From: Proteobacteria bacterium ST_bin16
GTDB taxonomy: Bacteria; Pseudomonadota; Gammaproteobacteria; Burkholderiales; Nitrosomonadaceae
Direction of reading: 5' to 3'
NCBI GenBank assembly: GCA_002083595.1
Contig: MSXT01000026.1
Span: 24,081 to 67,711, forward strand
Length of the DNA: 43,631 nt
Below are positions 1 to 9,558 of this stretch, one piece after another. Within the stretch, counting starts at the first letter, position 1, and each line of letters starts with the position of its first letter. The notes under the pieces were generated by a model. That model did not search any database. It worked only from the letters and a program-made list of their open reading frames with translations, and had not been told where the DNA came from. The translations under genes were made by a program, and so were the position numbers.

Positions 1-200
1 GCTCGTGCAGTCAATTAATCAGCGCTTCCTTAGCGGCACCGCACTGAAATCATCCAGATTCCCGGCATTACCCTTTATTCCGAATGCGCTTTTCAAAGCC
101 CGGAATTGTTACAAAGAATCCTTTCTAATCCTTCCTTTCCACTGCACCGCCATGTGTTTTAATGAAAGCGTATTCAACCCACATCGTAAGGAGGTTTACC

Positions 201-401
201 GTGGCATTGAAAAGACTTTCGTCTGAAGATGAGGACAACGCTGATCCTTCAGATATTGATGATGACAGCGTATTAGCCGATGGCATGATTCCGGATAGCC
301 GGATCGTGGGATTGATTGATGAATTGGAAGAGAGCTGTGATGAACTTGATGCTGAGGATGAGGACGATGAAATCATAGTGGACTCTCAGGAATTGCATTA
401 A
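201..401 (+). CDS. Small acidic protein, unknown function
   Basis: Predicted 66-residue protein that I do not recognise. It is dominated by Asp and Glu, with an acidic N-terminal run and a C-terminal EDEDDE stretch, and has no signal peptide or membrane segment. I chose the GTG at 201 because TAAGGAGG lies at 187-194, six bases upstream, a near-perfect ribosome-binding site. An ATG at 162 in the same frame lacks one. The strong ribosome site is the main reason to believe the gene. The opposite-strand frame is a Ser-rich shadow caused by the GAT/GAA codons. Composition suggests a soluble acidic or metal-binding peptide, but that is only inference. Confidence 0.5.
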   Translation: MALKRLSSEDEDNADPSDIDDDSVLADGMIPDSRIVGLIDELEESCDELDAEDEDDEIIVDSQELH

Positions 402-445
402 GTGCTGCCATCCAACCGATGGATCGGCATTGAATGCCTATATCC

Positions 446-2149
446 TCAATCGGATTGATCCGAACACACGCAATTACGTCCCTGTTTCTTGGCGCGGTAA
501 AGCTGTTGGTCCGCCTGGGAAATCAATTCATCCAGCGATACATTGGTCACGAAGGTATGGGCGACGCCAAAACTGGCGGTAAATAAAAGCTTTTCACCTT
601 TTACGTTCGTCAGTTGAATCGCGTTGATTTTGTTACGCATCCGTTCCGCAATGGCAATCGCATCGCTTAAACGGGTTTCCGGCAGAAAAATCAAAAACTC
701 CTCACCTCCCCAACGCGCCAGGATATCCCCGCTACGCGCTTCTTTCTGCAATGTTTCCGCCAGTTGCACCAAAACGCGATCCCCCAAGGCATGACCGTAA
801 GTGTCATTGAGCAACTTGAAATTGTCGATATCCAGCATGATAACGGCGGTACTGCTCTTGCTGCGCAATCCCATGGCCCAGATCGGCTGAACATACTTAT
901 AAAAAGACCGCCGGTTATTCAGATTGGTCAGTGAATCGATACCGGCCATTTTTTCCGCCAGTAATTTCTCGTTCTGATTGATGTTAAAGCGTTCAGCCAA
1001 TGCCAGCGCCAGTAAGATGGCATCCATCATCATGCCGATATCGGTCGCCCGGTAAGTCCATTCGTTATACGGAATCAATCCCCAGACGGCATTGGCGGTA
1101 ATAGCGCCGCCGCATATCGTGAAAATCGACGCCAGCAGAAAATACTTGGCGAATTGATTACCGGCTTGCAGCGAAATGACACCCAACACGATCGAAGAAA
1201 TATAGAAAAAGAAGATAAATACCAGCGCTATCAGCAGCGACACGATAAATTCGCCAGCCAACATCGCTAACAGCATGAATGCGCAAAAAACAGCCGAACT
1301 GGCAATGATAAAGCGATATACACGGGGCCAAGCGGTTTTGATATTCAGAAATTGCAATGCAAATGCAAATCCGCTCACGGTACAGGCCATGATCAATACC
1401 GGATTGGCCCATTTTTGCCATTGCGGCGATTCCGGCCATAGCCATTGATAACCATGACCGGTATAAGCGGTGTTCAGCAGTAAAAAAAACAGCAGATAAA
1501 GCGAATAAAACAGATAGGGGCTGGTGCGCAACCCAATATATAGCATCACATTGTAAGCAACCAAAGCCAAAATCACACCGTACATGAAACCATAGCTATA
1601 CGCCTGCCATTGATTTCTATCCGCCAGCGCCTCGTTGCTGATGAAGTAAAGCGGCAAAACCATGTCATCATCGGATTCCACCCGGATCAGAACGGTCGTC
1701 TCACCGGCGCTAAAATCATGACCGGCGACAAAAAAACGGTGATCCAGCGGGCGCTGGGAAAATAGTAAACTGTCTCCCGTGTGATAGCTGCTGGTCAGCT
1801 CGTTCTGATGCAAAAAATAAATATCGATTTTATCCAGCCAGGAAGTTTCCAGCAGAAGATTCCGGCGCACCGCGTTATGTCCATCGTTTCTGACGTTAAA
1901 TGCCAGCCATACTGGTTTTGCGCCGATCCCGAAATTGATGACAGAATTACCGGACTGTTCGAACCGGCCATCTCGATATGCTAACAAGGCATCCTGCATT
2001 CGCCAGTGAGTATCTTCATCCCGATAAACCCGGATATGCTGACCGATCGTTTCCTTGTACTCCGCCTCCACGTTGATTTCAGCATTTGCGTTCAGGCACC
2101 CGAGAACTGACATGAGCATCAGGATTAACAGTGCGAATAGGTTCTTCAT
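446..2149 (-). CDS. 7TMR-DISM diguanylate cyclase (GGDEF)
   Basis: Membrane diguanylate cyclase that makes c-di-GMP from two GTP. The start at 2149 gives 567 residues opening with a signal peptide (MKNLFALLILMLM..., likely cut after ANA). The in-frame GTG at 2194 would bury that signal. An extracytoplasmic 7TMR-DISMED2-type sensor domain (about 25-165) is followed by seven hydrophobic segments (about 180-390) and a C-terminal GGDEF domain. The active-site GGEEF is at 481-485. An inhibitory-site motif RSGD lies at 472-475, exactly five residues upstream, so product feedback inhibition is expected. It is divergent from the antiporter gene and no cognate effector is adjacent. Likely ligand of the sensor is unknown; carbohydrate-type ligands are typical of DISM domains. 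Confidence 0.9.
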   Translation of the reverse strand: MKNLFALLILMLMSVLGCLNANAEINVEAEYKETIGQHIRVYRDEDTHWRMQDALLAYRDGRFEQSGNSVINFGIGAKPVWLAFNVRNDGHNAVRRNLLLETSWLDKIDIYFLHQNELTSSYHTGDSLLFSQRPLDHRFFVAGHDFSAGETTVLIRVESDDDMVLPLYFISNEALADRNQWQAYSYGFMYGVILALVAYNVMLYIGLRTSPYLFYSLYLLFFLLLNTAYTGHGYQWLWPESPQWQKWANPVLIMACTVSGFAFALQFLNIKTAWPRVYRFIIASSAVFCAFMLLAMLAGEFIVSLLIALVFIFFFYISSIVLGVISLQAGNQFAKYFLLASIFTICGGAITANAVWGLIPYNEWTYRATDIGMMMDAILLALALAERFNINQNEKLLAEKMAGIDSLTNLNNRRSFYKYVQPIWAMGLRSKSSTAVIMLDIDNFKLLNDTYGHALGDRVLVQLAETLQKEARSGDILARWGGEEFLIFLPETRLSDAIAIAERMRNKINAIQLTNVKGEKLLFTASFGVAHTFVTNVSLDELISQADQQLYRAKKQGRNCVCSDQSD

Positions 2150-2245
2150 GAAACGCTCATTCTGACGGTTAAGGATGGGATAAATAAATAGCACGCGGAT
2201 TGAACCCAGAGTAATCTAATTATGCTGACTGGAGCGATAGTAAAT

Positions 2246-2265
2246 TACAATCTATAAAGATTGTA
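2246..2265. promoter_or_regulatory. Inverted repeat, possible operator
   Basis: An 8-bp perfect inverted repeat (TACAATCT-ATAA-AGATTGTA) lies in the 277-bp divergent region between the diguanylate cyclase and the antiporter. It has no following T-run, so it reads better as a dimeric regulator site than as a terminator. The regulator is unknown. Confidence 0.35.
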
Positions 2266-2426
2266 GATTATACCCCTTCTCCACAGCACGAAAAAAATTC
2301 GTATTTATAACCCATCCATTTCCTGCAGTCCCTAGTCAAAAATGTATCAGGCATTTTTATAGTTATATGATGCTGTAACAAAAGCATGCTATCTTTACGT
2401 ACGCTTAACTATTTATAATCACTACG

Positions 2427-3683
2427 ATGAATCCAACGACTATCCAGCTCATCGCCGCGGCGTTATTCGCTTTGGCTATTATTCACACCTTCTCAACCAA
2501 ATTCTTTGAACATCTGGCGCATTGCCAGCCGCAACACGCCGGTATCTGGCATTTGCTGGGCGAAGTGGAGGTAGTATTTGGTTTTTGGGCAATGGTCTTG
2601 ATCCTGTTTATATTCGCTGCAAGCGGGAAGCATGAAGCGATCACATACCTCGAATCCCGTGATTTTACTGAACCCATGTTTGTATTCGTCATCATGGTGA
2701 TTGCCGGAACACGCCCGATTCTGGATTTCGCGGCGGCCTCTGTTCGAGGCGCAGCCATTGTTTTACCCGTAAACACCGGCACAGCAATGTACTTTCTATT
2801 GTTGGCCTTTGTTCCGTTGCTCGGTTCTTTCATCACAGAACCCGCCGCCATGACGCTGGCAGCGTTGATGCTACGCGACACGTTATTCAGCAAGGAAGTA
2901 TCGACTCGCTTGAAATATGCCACGGTCGGTGTGTTATTTGTCAACATCTCAATCGGCGGCACATTAACACCCTTTGCCGCACCGCCGGTATTGATGGTGG
3001 CCGGAAAATGGAATTGGGATATTTGGTTCATGATGACCACTTTCGGCTGGAAAGCGGCATTGGCTGTTGCTGTCAATGCATTTGCGGTAACTTGGTTATT
3101 CCGCCACGAACTGGGACATGTCAGCCAGAAGGATACTGTCGCGGCATCGCAAACTCCTTTGCCGGTGGTATTGATACATATCGTATTTCTAGCACTGATT
3201 GTTCTATTCGCACACCACCCTGCGGCATTTATGGGCATTTTTCTGTTCTTCCTGGGATTTACTGCCGCCTATCAGCAATATCAAAGTCCATTGATTTTAC
3301 GTGAGGCGCTGCTGGTTGCCTTCTTCCTGGGAGGATTGGTGGTATTGGGCGGACAACAGCAGTGGTGGTTGCAACCATTGTTACTGGAAATGGATGACAC
3401 GGCGGTCTACTTTGGCGCAACGGCATTAACCGCCGTTACGGACAATGCCGCACTCACTTATCTAGGTTCGCTGGTTGAAGGTCTCAGTGAGGAATTCAAA
3501 ATAGCATTGGTTGCCGGTGCGGTAACCGGAGGTGGACTGACGGTTATTGCCAATGCGCCGAATCCGGCAGGCTTTGCGATTCTAAAAGGCAAATTTCATG
3601 AACAATCCATTCATCCGCTGGGCTTATTAATCGCTGCACTGCCGCCAACCCTAGTGACTATCATTGCGTTTCGGGTACTCTAA
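2427..3683 (+). CDS. Putative Na+/H+ antiporter, ion-transporter superfamily
   Basis: Integral membrane protein of 418 residues with about eleven hydrophobic segments. It resembles the bacterial family annotated 'putative Na+/H+ antiporter' within the arsenite/NhaD-type ion-transporter superfamily. Conserved-looking features are the FITEPAAMTLAALMLRD segment near 135-150, the GGTLTPFAAPPVLM segment near 180 and a C-terminal TDNAALTYLGSLVEG with GGGLTVIANAPNPAG, which look like the paired re-entrant loops of this fold. The substrate is inferred from family naming only. No clear Shine-Dalgarno precedes the ATG. The gene is single and convergent with the RND operon, sharing a palindromic terminator that overlaps its stop codon. 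Confidence 0.8.
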   Translation: MNPTTIQLIAAALFALAIIHTFSTKFFEHLAHCQPQHAGIWHLLGEVEVVFGFWAMVLILFIFAASGKHEAITYLESRDFTEPMFVFVIMVIAGTRPILDFAAASVRGAAIVLPVNTGTAMYFLLLAFVPLLGSFITEPAAMTLAALMLRDTLFSKEVSTRLKYATVGVLFVNISIGGTLTPFAAPPVLMVAGKWNWDIWFMMTTFGWKAALAVAVNAFAVTWLFRHELGHVSQKDTVAASQTPLPVVLIHIVFLALIVLFAHHPAAFMGIFLFFLGFTAAYQQYQSPLILREALLVAFFLGGLVVLGGQQQWWLQPLLLEMDDTAVYFGATALTAVTDNAALTYLGSLVEGLSEEFKIALVAGAVTGGGLTVIANAPNPAGFAILKGKFHEQSIHPLGLLIAALPPTLVTIIAFRVL

Positions 3684-3709
3684 ATAAAAACAGCGCTGTT
3701 TTTATTTAG
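3680..3709. terminator. Bidirectional palindromic terminator
   Basis: A 30-bp perfect palindrome with core AAAACAGCGCTGTTTT covers the antiporter stop codon and ends 4 bp before the stop of the convergent RND pump gene. GC centre with A-run and T-run flanks suits rho-independent termination from both sides. Confidence 0.75.
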
Positions 3710-3713
3710 AGGA

Positions 3714-6700
3714 TTAAGCTTCTTTGGCCGGGCTTTGCAATGTATCCGCTAAAGGTAGCGGTTCCGGCTGATTCTGTTCCGGTTCATTTTTCTTATCCGG
3801 AATATCGTCAAACCAGCGATAAATCATCGGCATTACCACCATCGTCATCATTGTCGCGGTCATTAGCCCGAAAATCACGACGATTGCGAGCGGCTTTTGC
3901 ACTTCGGAACCCAGCCCTGTTGCTGTCAGAAAGGGCGCCAAACCGAGCACCGTTGTAGCGGCTGTCATCATGACAGGACGAAAGCGTTGCGCACAGGCTT
4001 TCCTTGCGGCTTCTTGCACGCTGAAACCTTTTTCGCGCAACTCGCGCAGAAAAGAAATCAGCACCACACCATTCAGGATGGAAGTCCCCCACACCGCAAT
4101 AAAACCTACCGACGCCGGTACTGATAAGTATTGGCCGGTCACAAATAGCCCGACTATTCCGCCGACCGATGCAAATGGCAGTACCAGATAAATGAGCACA
4201 GCCATTTTGATCGAACTAAACAGCATGAACAGCAGGAAGAAAATAGCGGCTAGCGTTATCGGTACAATGATCGATAATTTTGCCATGGCACGTTCCATGT
4301 TTTCAAACTGCCCGCCCCACACAAAGTAATATCCCGGAGGAAGTTTAATTTCTTTTGCGGTACGTTCCTGCAATTCAGCAACAAAACCGCCCAAGTCGCG
4401 TTCATGCACATTGACCCCGATGACTACACGGCGCTTGGCAAATTCACGCGAGATAATCGCCGGACCATCGACTACTTTAATTTCCGCTACCGCACTGAGC
4501 GGCACCAGCATGCCGCCGGTTCCCATTCCACCTCGTGCACCATTAATGGCCGGTCTAAGCAGCAACTCCTTGATGGCTTCCACATCATAACGGAATCCTT
4601 CCGGGAATCTCAGCAACAACGTAAAACGCCGCTCCCCTTCGAAAACCTGTGTAACCGCCTTACCGCCCACGGCAGTAGCAATCATTTCATTGACATCGGA
4701 TACATTGATGCCATGACGGGCAATTGCACGGCGGTCGATATTGATGGTTAATTCCTGTTGCCCTGACAAACGCTCGATACGAATATCACGGGCGCCACGA
4801 GTCGATTTGACGATACGCGCGACTTGCTCGGACAATTTACGTAATTCTTCCAAATCATCGCCAAAAATTTTGACGGCAACTTGCGAACGCACTCCGGTAA
4901 CCATCTCATCCACCCGTTGCGCAATGGGCTGAGAGATCACGATATTGACGCCCGGCAACACAGTCAGCGCTTTACGGATATCCTCCTCGATTTCCGCTTG
5001 GGTGCGGCCGGATCCAACCAGATCGAGATCGGCAATCGGATCGGATTCGTTTTGCGAGGCCGGATCGGCAGGGGTATCGCCGCGCCCCAATTTGGAAACG
5101 ACTGATTTAACACCCGGAACCGCGGCAATCGCTTTCATGGCCTCGGTTTCAATTTTGATAGCTTCATCTAAAGAAATCGACGGCGCGCGAATAATTACCG
5201 GTGTTACCGCGCCTTCCTTCATGATTGGAATAAACGATTTGCCGAGTAACGGAAACAGCGCAAATGCCGCCATCAAAGCGGAAATTGCAATGATCATGGT
5301 TTTCTTCTGATTGCGGTTGGCCAAATCGTAAGTATATAGATAGGCATTTTTCATCACGGCGATGATCTTGGTGTCTTGCTCACTGCCGCCTTTTAGCAAG
5401 TAATCACAAAGCACGGGAGACAGCAATAGCGATACCAGCAATGCGATAAATAACGAAATCGAAATAGTCACCGCCAATGGACTGAAAGTTTTTCCTTCCA
5501 TACCTTCAAGCGTCATTAGAGGCAGAAATACCAGCACGGTTACGATTAAGCCGAAAATAACCGGCGTGCCCACCTCAGCTGTCGCATCCACGATTACATT
5601 GAATTTGGATTTTCCAGTGTCTTTGGCTTCTCCCAGTCGCTGATAAATATTCTCAACCACAACCACCGTCGGATCGACCATCATACCGAGCGCAATAGTC
5701 AATCCGCCAAGTGACATCAAATTGGCGGGCATACCGTAATGATTCATCACTAGGAAAGTAATCAGCGGTGTGATAATCAATGTGAAACATACGACAAAAC
5801 TGGTGCGTACGGTACCGAGAAAAAGCGATAACACTACAATCACCAGAATCAACGACTCTATCAGCGTGCTTTGCACCGTCCCTAATGCGGCATCGACCAA
5901 ATCGGTGCGATCGTAAAATGGCACGATTTGCAAGCCGCCGGCTAGGATCCCGCCCTCATTAATTTCTTTGACTCTCTCCTTGATTCTCCCGACGATTTCC
6001 TTGGCATTGCCGCCGCGCAGCATCATCACGATGCCGGCAACTGATTCAGTATCGCCGTTCTTGATACTGGCACCCTGGCGCACTTCCCCGCCAAAAGTCA
6101 CATGCGCAACATCGCGCACATAAACCGGTACGCCATCCATTTCCCTGAGCACGATATTGCGGATATCATCCAAACTAGAAATCAGACCCACGCCACGAAT
6201 CAAATATTGTTCGTATTGCAGCGCCAATATGTTGCCGCTGGCGTTGGCATTATTACTCGCCAAGGCCCGATCCACTTCGGTCAGCGTTAAATCATAATGC
6301 CGCAGCTTATTCGGATCGGCGTACACTTGATATTCCTTGACATGCCCTCCGATCGAATTAACCTCCGCGACACCTCGGATTGAGCGTAGCATCGGACGCA
6401 CCACCCAATCTTGAATGGTACGCCGCTCCATCAGCTCTTCGACAGTCAATTCGCGTTTTCCGTCATCCGGGTGTTCAATCGTATATTGATAGACTTCACC
6501 CAGACCAGTAGAAACCGGCCCAAGCACCGGCGTGATGCCGGGTATCAGACGCGGCGTGACATCTATAATGCGTTCCATTACTAACTGGCGCGCGAAAAAC
6601 ACATCGGTCTGATCGGTGAATACCAGCGTGATTAGTGATAATCCACTCTTGTTCATCGAGCGCATTTCAACCAACCCCGGCAAGCCGGTCATGGCAATTT

Positions 6701-6905
6701 CCACCGGCACGGTCACCAAGCGTTCCATTTCCTCCGGGCTGCGGCCGATTGCTACCGTAGCGACTTGCACTTGAATATTGGTCACATCCGGAAATGCATC
6801 CACAGTCAGTGTTTTAATCGCTCCAACACCAGCAGCACACAATATCAACCCGATAATCAACACCAGCAAACGCTGGTTAAGCATTGCACGAACGATCGCG
6901 GTCAT
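3714..6905 (-). CDS. Heavy-metal efflux RND pump (CzcA/CusA family)
   Basis: Inner-membrane proton-driven metal efflux pump of 1063 residues, the usual length for the HME-RND family. It starts with the typical N-terminal helix and the DAFPDVTNIQVQV periplasmic entry. The TMH4 proton-relay aspartate is Asp411 in the motif GMMVDPTVVVVEN, and two large periplasmic loops separate the two sets of six helices. The relay motif reads GLTIALGMMVDP, closer to the GG-IAIG-MVD form of Cu/Ag pumps than to the DFG-VDG form of classical CzcA, so substrate (Cu/Ag versus Zn/Co/Cd/Ni) cannot be fixed. It is the last gene of the outer membrane-adaptor-pump operon, 6 bp after the adaptor. No metal sensor gene sits beside the operon. 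Confidence 0.95.
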   Translation of the reverse strand: MTAIVRAMLNQRLLVLIIGLILCAAGVGAIKTLTVDAFPDVTNIQVQVATVAIGRSPEEMERLVTVPVEIAMTGLPGLVEMRSMNKSGLSLITLVFTDQTDVFFARQLVMERIIDVTPRLIPGITPVLGPVSTGLGEVYQYTIEHPDDGKRELTVEELMERRTIQDWVVRPMLRSIRGVAEVNSIGGHVKEYQVYADPNKLRHYDLTLTEVDRALASNNANASGNILALQYEQYLIRGVGLISSLDDIRNIVLREMDGVPVYVRDVAHVTFGGEVRQGASIKNGDTESVAGIVMMLRGGNAKEIVGRIKERVKEINEGGILAGGLQIVPFYDRTDLVDAALGTVQSTLIESLILVIVVLSLFLGTVRTSFVVCFTLIITPLITFLVMNHYGMPANLMSLGGLTIALGMMVDPTVVVVENIYQRLGEAKDTGKSKFNVIVDATAEVGTPVIFGLIVTVLVFLPLMTLEGMEGKTFSPLAVTISISLFIALLVSLLLSPVLCDYLLKGGSEQDTKIIAVMKNAYLYTYDLANRNQKKTMIIAISALMAAFALFPLLGKSFIPIMKEGAVTPVIIRAPSISLDEAIKIETEAMKAIAAVPGVKSVVSKLGRGDTPADPASQNESDPIADLDLVGSGRTQAEIEEDIRKALTVLPGVNIVISQPIAQRVDEMVTGVRSQVAVKIFGDDLEELRKLSEQVARIVKSTRGARDIRIERLSGQQELTINIDRRAIARHGINVSDVNEMIATAVGGKAVTQVFEGERRFTLLLRFPEGFRYDVEAIKELLLRPAINGARGGMGTGGMLVPLSAVAEIKVVDGPAIISREFAKRRVVIGVNVHERDLGGFVAELQERTAKEIKLPPGYYFVWGGQFENMERAMAKLSIIVPITLAAIFFLLFMLFSSIKMAVLIYLVLPFASVGGIVGLFVTGQYLSVPASVGFIAVWGTSILNGVVLISFLRELREKGFSVQEAARKACAQRFRPVMMTAATTVLGLAPFLTATGLGSEVQKPLAIVVIFGLMTATMMTMVVMPMIYRWFDDIPDKKNEPEQNQPEPLPLADTLQSPAKEA

Positions 6906-6911
6906 AACTGG

Positions 6912-8078
6912 CTACTCCAGTTCAGCAAGCTTGCGCTCGCTGTCTAAATGAAATGCACCAGCAGTTACAATTCGTTGATCGATCGTCAGTCCTTTTAGCA
7001 CAGGGCGTAAAGTAGCCACTTCTTTATCCAATTCAACCGGTACGCGCTGAAAATGATTATCGCTGATGGCGGTAAAGACATAATCTTGATTCAATTCCCG
7101 GACCACAGCCGATTCAGGAACAACCAGTACTTTGTGTTGCGGATCCGTGATGTGCATATTTGCCAGCATATCCGGCTTCAGTTTACGTTCAGGGTTTTCC
7201 ACCATGACACGTGTCATCACCGTTCGTGTTAAGCGATTGACGGTATCCGAAACAAAAATGATCACGCCATCCAGAAGATGCGATCCCAATGCAGGAACAT
7301 TGATCTCAACATGTTGTTCCAATTCAACATCACGGGCGATTTGTTCGGGCACATCGCCAACCACCCAGACGTGAGAAAGATCGGCAATTTGAAACAGTGG
7401 ATCGGCAGGTTGTACTATTTGACCTACAATGACATTACGTGCGATTACATAACCTTCCCGGGTAGATTTTATATCCAGCCAGGGCAGTATCTTCCCTCGT
7501 TTTTTGAGTTCCTTGAATTCCGCATCGCCCATGCCAAATAATCTGAGTTGATCAGCAGCTGCGCCAAGTTCGGCTTGCGCAATTTCCAGCTCGGATTGCC
7601 GCCGTTCCACTTCAGCCAGCGGTATGGCATCGGCAGTCAGTAGATGGCGCGCACGCTCAAGCGATTTGGTAGTGACCACCACGCGCGATAACGCACGCAA
7701 ATAAGCCAGTTGAGAATTAGTTAAATCAGGACTGGTAATGCGTACTAGTCTCTGTCCCACCTTGACGTAATCACCCAGAATGACAAACATATCAGTGACA
7801 CGCCCCGTCACGTAAGAACCGATTTGTGCGGTTCTTTCTTCATCGACTTGAACCCGGCTCGGTACTTGGATTTTATCCGCCAGATCGACCAGGAATGGCT
7901 GTCCGATTTGCAATCGGCTCAATACTTCCGGACGAGCAGTAATGCTGTTGAAGTCTCGTTCTTCAGCCGTTTTCTGTTGCGCTTTGTCAGCGGAGTCAGT
8001 GGATTCGCTTTTATCACATCCTGTTAGCAATAAAGTTACAGCGACTGTAAAACCGGTAAAAATTATTTTGAAATTCAT
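6912..8078 (-). CDS. RND efflux periplasmic adaptor lipoprotein (CzcB/CusB family)
   Basis: Membrane-fusion protein of 388 residues linking the RND pump to its outer membrane channel. The N-terminus is a lipoprotein signal ending in LLLTGC, so it should be tethered to the inner membrane. A lipoyl/barrel-sandwich half follows near 80-115 (GSYVTGRVTDMFVILGDYV), then an alpha hairpin rich in Ala/Glu/Leu (about 118-185), the second lipoyl half (STREGYVIARNVIVGQ) and a beta-barrel plus membrane-proximal domain. Its ATG overlaps the stop of the upstream channel gene by four bases (ATGA), indicating translational coupling. No His-rich metal-binding N-terminal extension of the CzcB type is present. 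Confidence 0.93.
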   Translation of the reverse strand: MNFKIIFTGFTVAVTLLLTGCDKSESTDSADKAQQKTAEERDFNSITARPEVLSRLQIGQPFLVDLADKIQVPSRVQVDEERTAQIGSYVTGRVTDMFVILGDYVKVGQRLVRITSPDLTNSQLAYLRALSRVVVTTKSLERARHLLTADAIPLAEVERRQSELEIAQAELGAAADQLRLFGMGDAEFKELKKRGKILPWLDIKSTREGYVIARNVIVGQIVQPADPLFQIADLSHVWVVGDVPEQIARDVELEQHVEINVPALGSHLLDGVIIFVSDTVNRLTRTVMTRVMVENPERKLKPDMLANMHITDPQHKVLVVPESAVVRELNQDYVFTAISDNHFQRVPVELDKEVATLRPVLKGLTIDQRIVTAGAFHLDSERKLAELE

Positions 8079-9343
8079 TCTGGAACTAACTCCTTGGGAT
8101 AATGAGCGCGTAGACGGTCAATTTCAGCTGCAGCGGTTTGTAGCTCAAAACGTGCCTGCATGGAATCACTCAAGATTCCCCGGAGAATACGTTGCGAATC
8201 CAAAAATTCGATTAACCCGCGTTCACCGAACCGGTAGGCGGTTTGCGCGACTTGCACCACATTTTCCGCTTCCTTGATCAAACCACCTTCAAATAAATCC
8301 ACGCGCCGTTGTGCAATCTGTAAAGCTTGCCAGGCTGCTTCAAATAGCTGGCTGATCTCATAGCGGCGAAACTCAAGCGTCTCCCGTATGCGCGCGGAGT
8401 CATAAATAGCAGTATCGATTTCACCACGACGGCGATACCAGATCGGAATTCTGACGCTTGCACCAGCAATATTGGATGTGAATTGCGCGTCTTGATAATT
8501 GGTGTACAACACACTGATCTGCGGCAGTACTGAAGCTTTTTCCTGAGAGATGCGATGATTGGCGCGTTCCTGTTCCGCCTGCAGCCGCACTACTTCCGGA
8601 TTAACCTTGGGTACTTGTTCACGCAATTCTGTTAACGGCGGTAACAGGACTGGATCTTTCAATGAGCCGCTAATCTCAAAATCAATTGGAATGGCACCAG
8701 CTGTCAATTGCAGCAACATCACCCGGGCGCGCTGTGCAGTCAGGTGTGCTGCCTGCGCGCGATTTGCCGCGCTTTGCAATTCAGTCTCAGCACGAATCAA
8801 TTCAAATCGCGCTATTTCACCTCTTTGCACATTGGCGGCAATTCGATTCCGCAAATTTTCCAATAAGTCGTAAATACCCTGCTCGATCGTTGCTTGCTCC
8901 AGGCGTAGCATCAGCTCATAGGCTCTCACACGCAGCTGCGCCGCCAAATCGGCACGCACTTGATCTAAGCTTGCACGGCTTGCATCCACCACGGCTTCCG
9001 AAGCATCAATGCGAGCACTCCGCATGTAAGGATTCTCGATCGGCTGATTGACCGTTAATGAACGTTGCATGGAAGTGGGCCCAGTAATAGTAAGTGGATA
9101 GCGATTGCTATCAGGCCCGGCGGTTACGGTTACTTCCGGATTCAGGAATGCGGATGCAGCGACCACGCCAGCTTTGGCTATATTGACCTGCGAACGCGCG
9201 GCCTGGACGAGACCATTGGCTTCCAATCCTATGCGTTGAATTTCTTCTATTGTAAGCTTGGCTTTTGATTGTCCTAATGCAGGCAGCGGTGAGATGGCTA
9301 AGAATATACTTAACACGAAATAAAAAGACGGTGAAATCTGCAT
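8075..9343 (-). CDS. Outer membrane efflux channel (CzcC/TolC family)
   Basis: First gene of the metal-efflux operon, encoding a 422-residue outer membrane factor with a signal peptide ending at ALGQ. Two outer-membrane-efflux repeats are seen (about 30-210 and 230-415), each with long Ala/Gln/Glu-rich helices and a beta-strand segment (EVTVTAGPDSNRYPL; ISVLYTNYQDAQF). AAGGA precedes the start by about six bases. It forms the exit duct for the adaptor-pump complex. Tandem TTCACATA repeats upstream are candidate control sites. Confidence 0.92.
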   Translation of the reverse strand: MQISPSFYFVLSIFLAISPLPALGQSKAKLTIEEIQRIGLEANGLVQAARSQVNIAKAGVVAASAFLNPEVTVTAGPDSNRYPLTITGPTSMQRSLTVNQPIENPYMRSARIDASEAVVDASRASLDQVRADLAAQLRVRAYELMLRLEQATIEQGIYDLLENLRNRIAANVQRGEIARFELIRAETELQSAANRAQAAHLTAQRARVMLLQLTAGAIPIDFEISGSLKDPVLLPPLTELREQVPKVNPEVVRLQAEQERANHRISQEKASVLPQISVLYTNYQDAQFTSNIAGASVRIPIWYRRRGEIDTAIYDSARIRETLEFRRYEISQLFEAAWQALQIAQRRVDLFEGGLIKEAENVVQVAQTAYRFGERGLIEFLDSQRILRGILSDSMQARFELQTAAAEIDRLRAHYPKELVPE

Positions 9344-9378
9344 AAGTTCCTTTCAAGTATTACGACAATATTATGTTT

Positions 9379-9397
9379 TTCACATATTCTTCACATA
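9379..9397. promoter_or_regulatory. Tandem direct repeat upstream of efflux operon
   Basis: TTCACATA occurs at 9379-9386 and again at 9390-9397, so the starts are 11 bp apart, one helical turn. The pair lies 36-54 bp upstream of the efflux operon start and inside the 215-bp divergent region shared with the di-heme gene. This spacing is typical of response-regulator dimers binding side by side; the regulator is not identified. Confidence 0.35.
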
Positions 9398-9558
9398 AAA
9401 TTAACTGCTAATCATATATGAAATTTAAGACTTAGTACTCTCAATAACAGGGATAATGAATTTCTTCTTGTTATTTTTACAACCATTAATGAGTTAAGGA
9501 TTATTGATTGTCAGTTACCTGGTATTTAAGCAAAAGAATCCTGAATAATTGCTGAACG

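Noticed and set aside
125..376. Minus-strand Ser-rich ORF opposite the acidic small gene
   Set aside because: It is the mirror of GAT/GAA codons on the plus strand and has no ribosome site; the plus-strand GTG start with AAGGAGG is better.
2483..3238. 251-codon minus-strand ORF inside the antiporter gene
   Set aside because: Long shadow frame; the plus-strand membrane protein explains the sequence.
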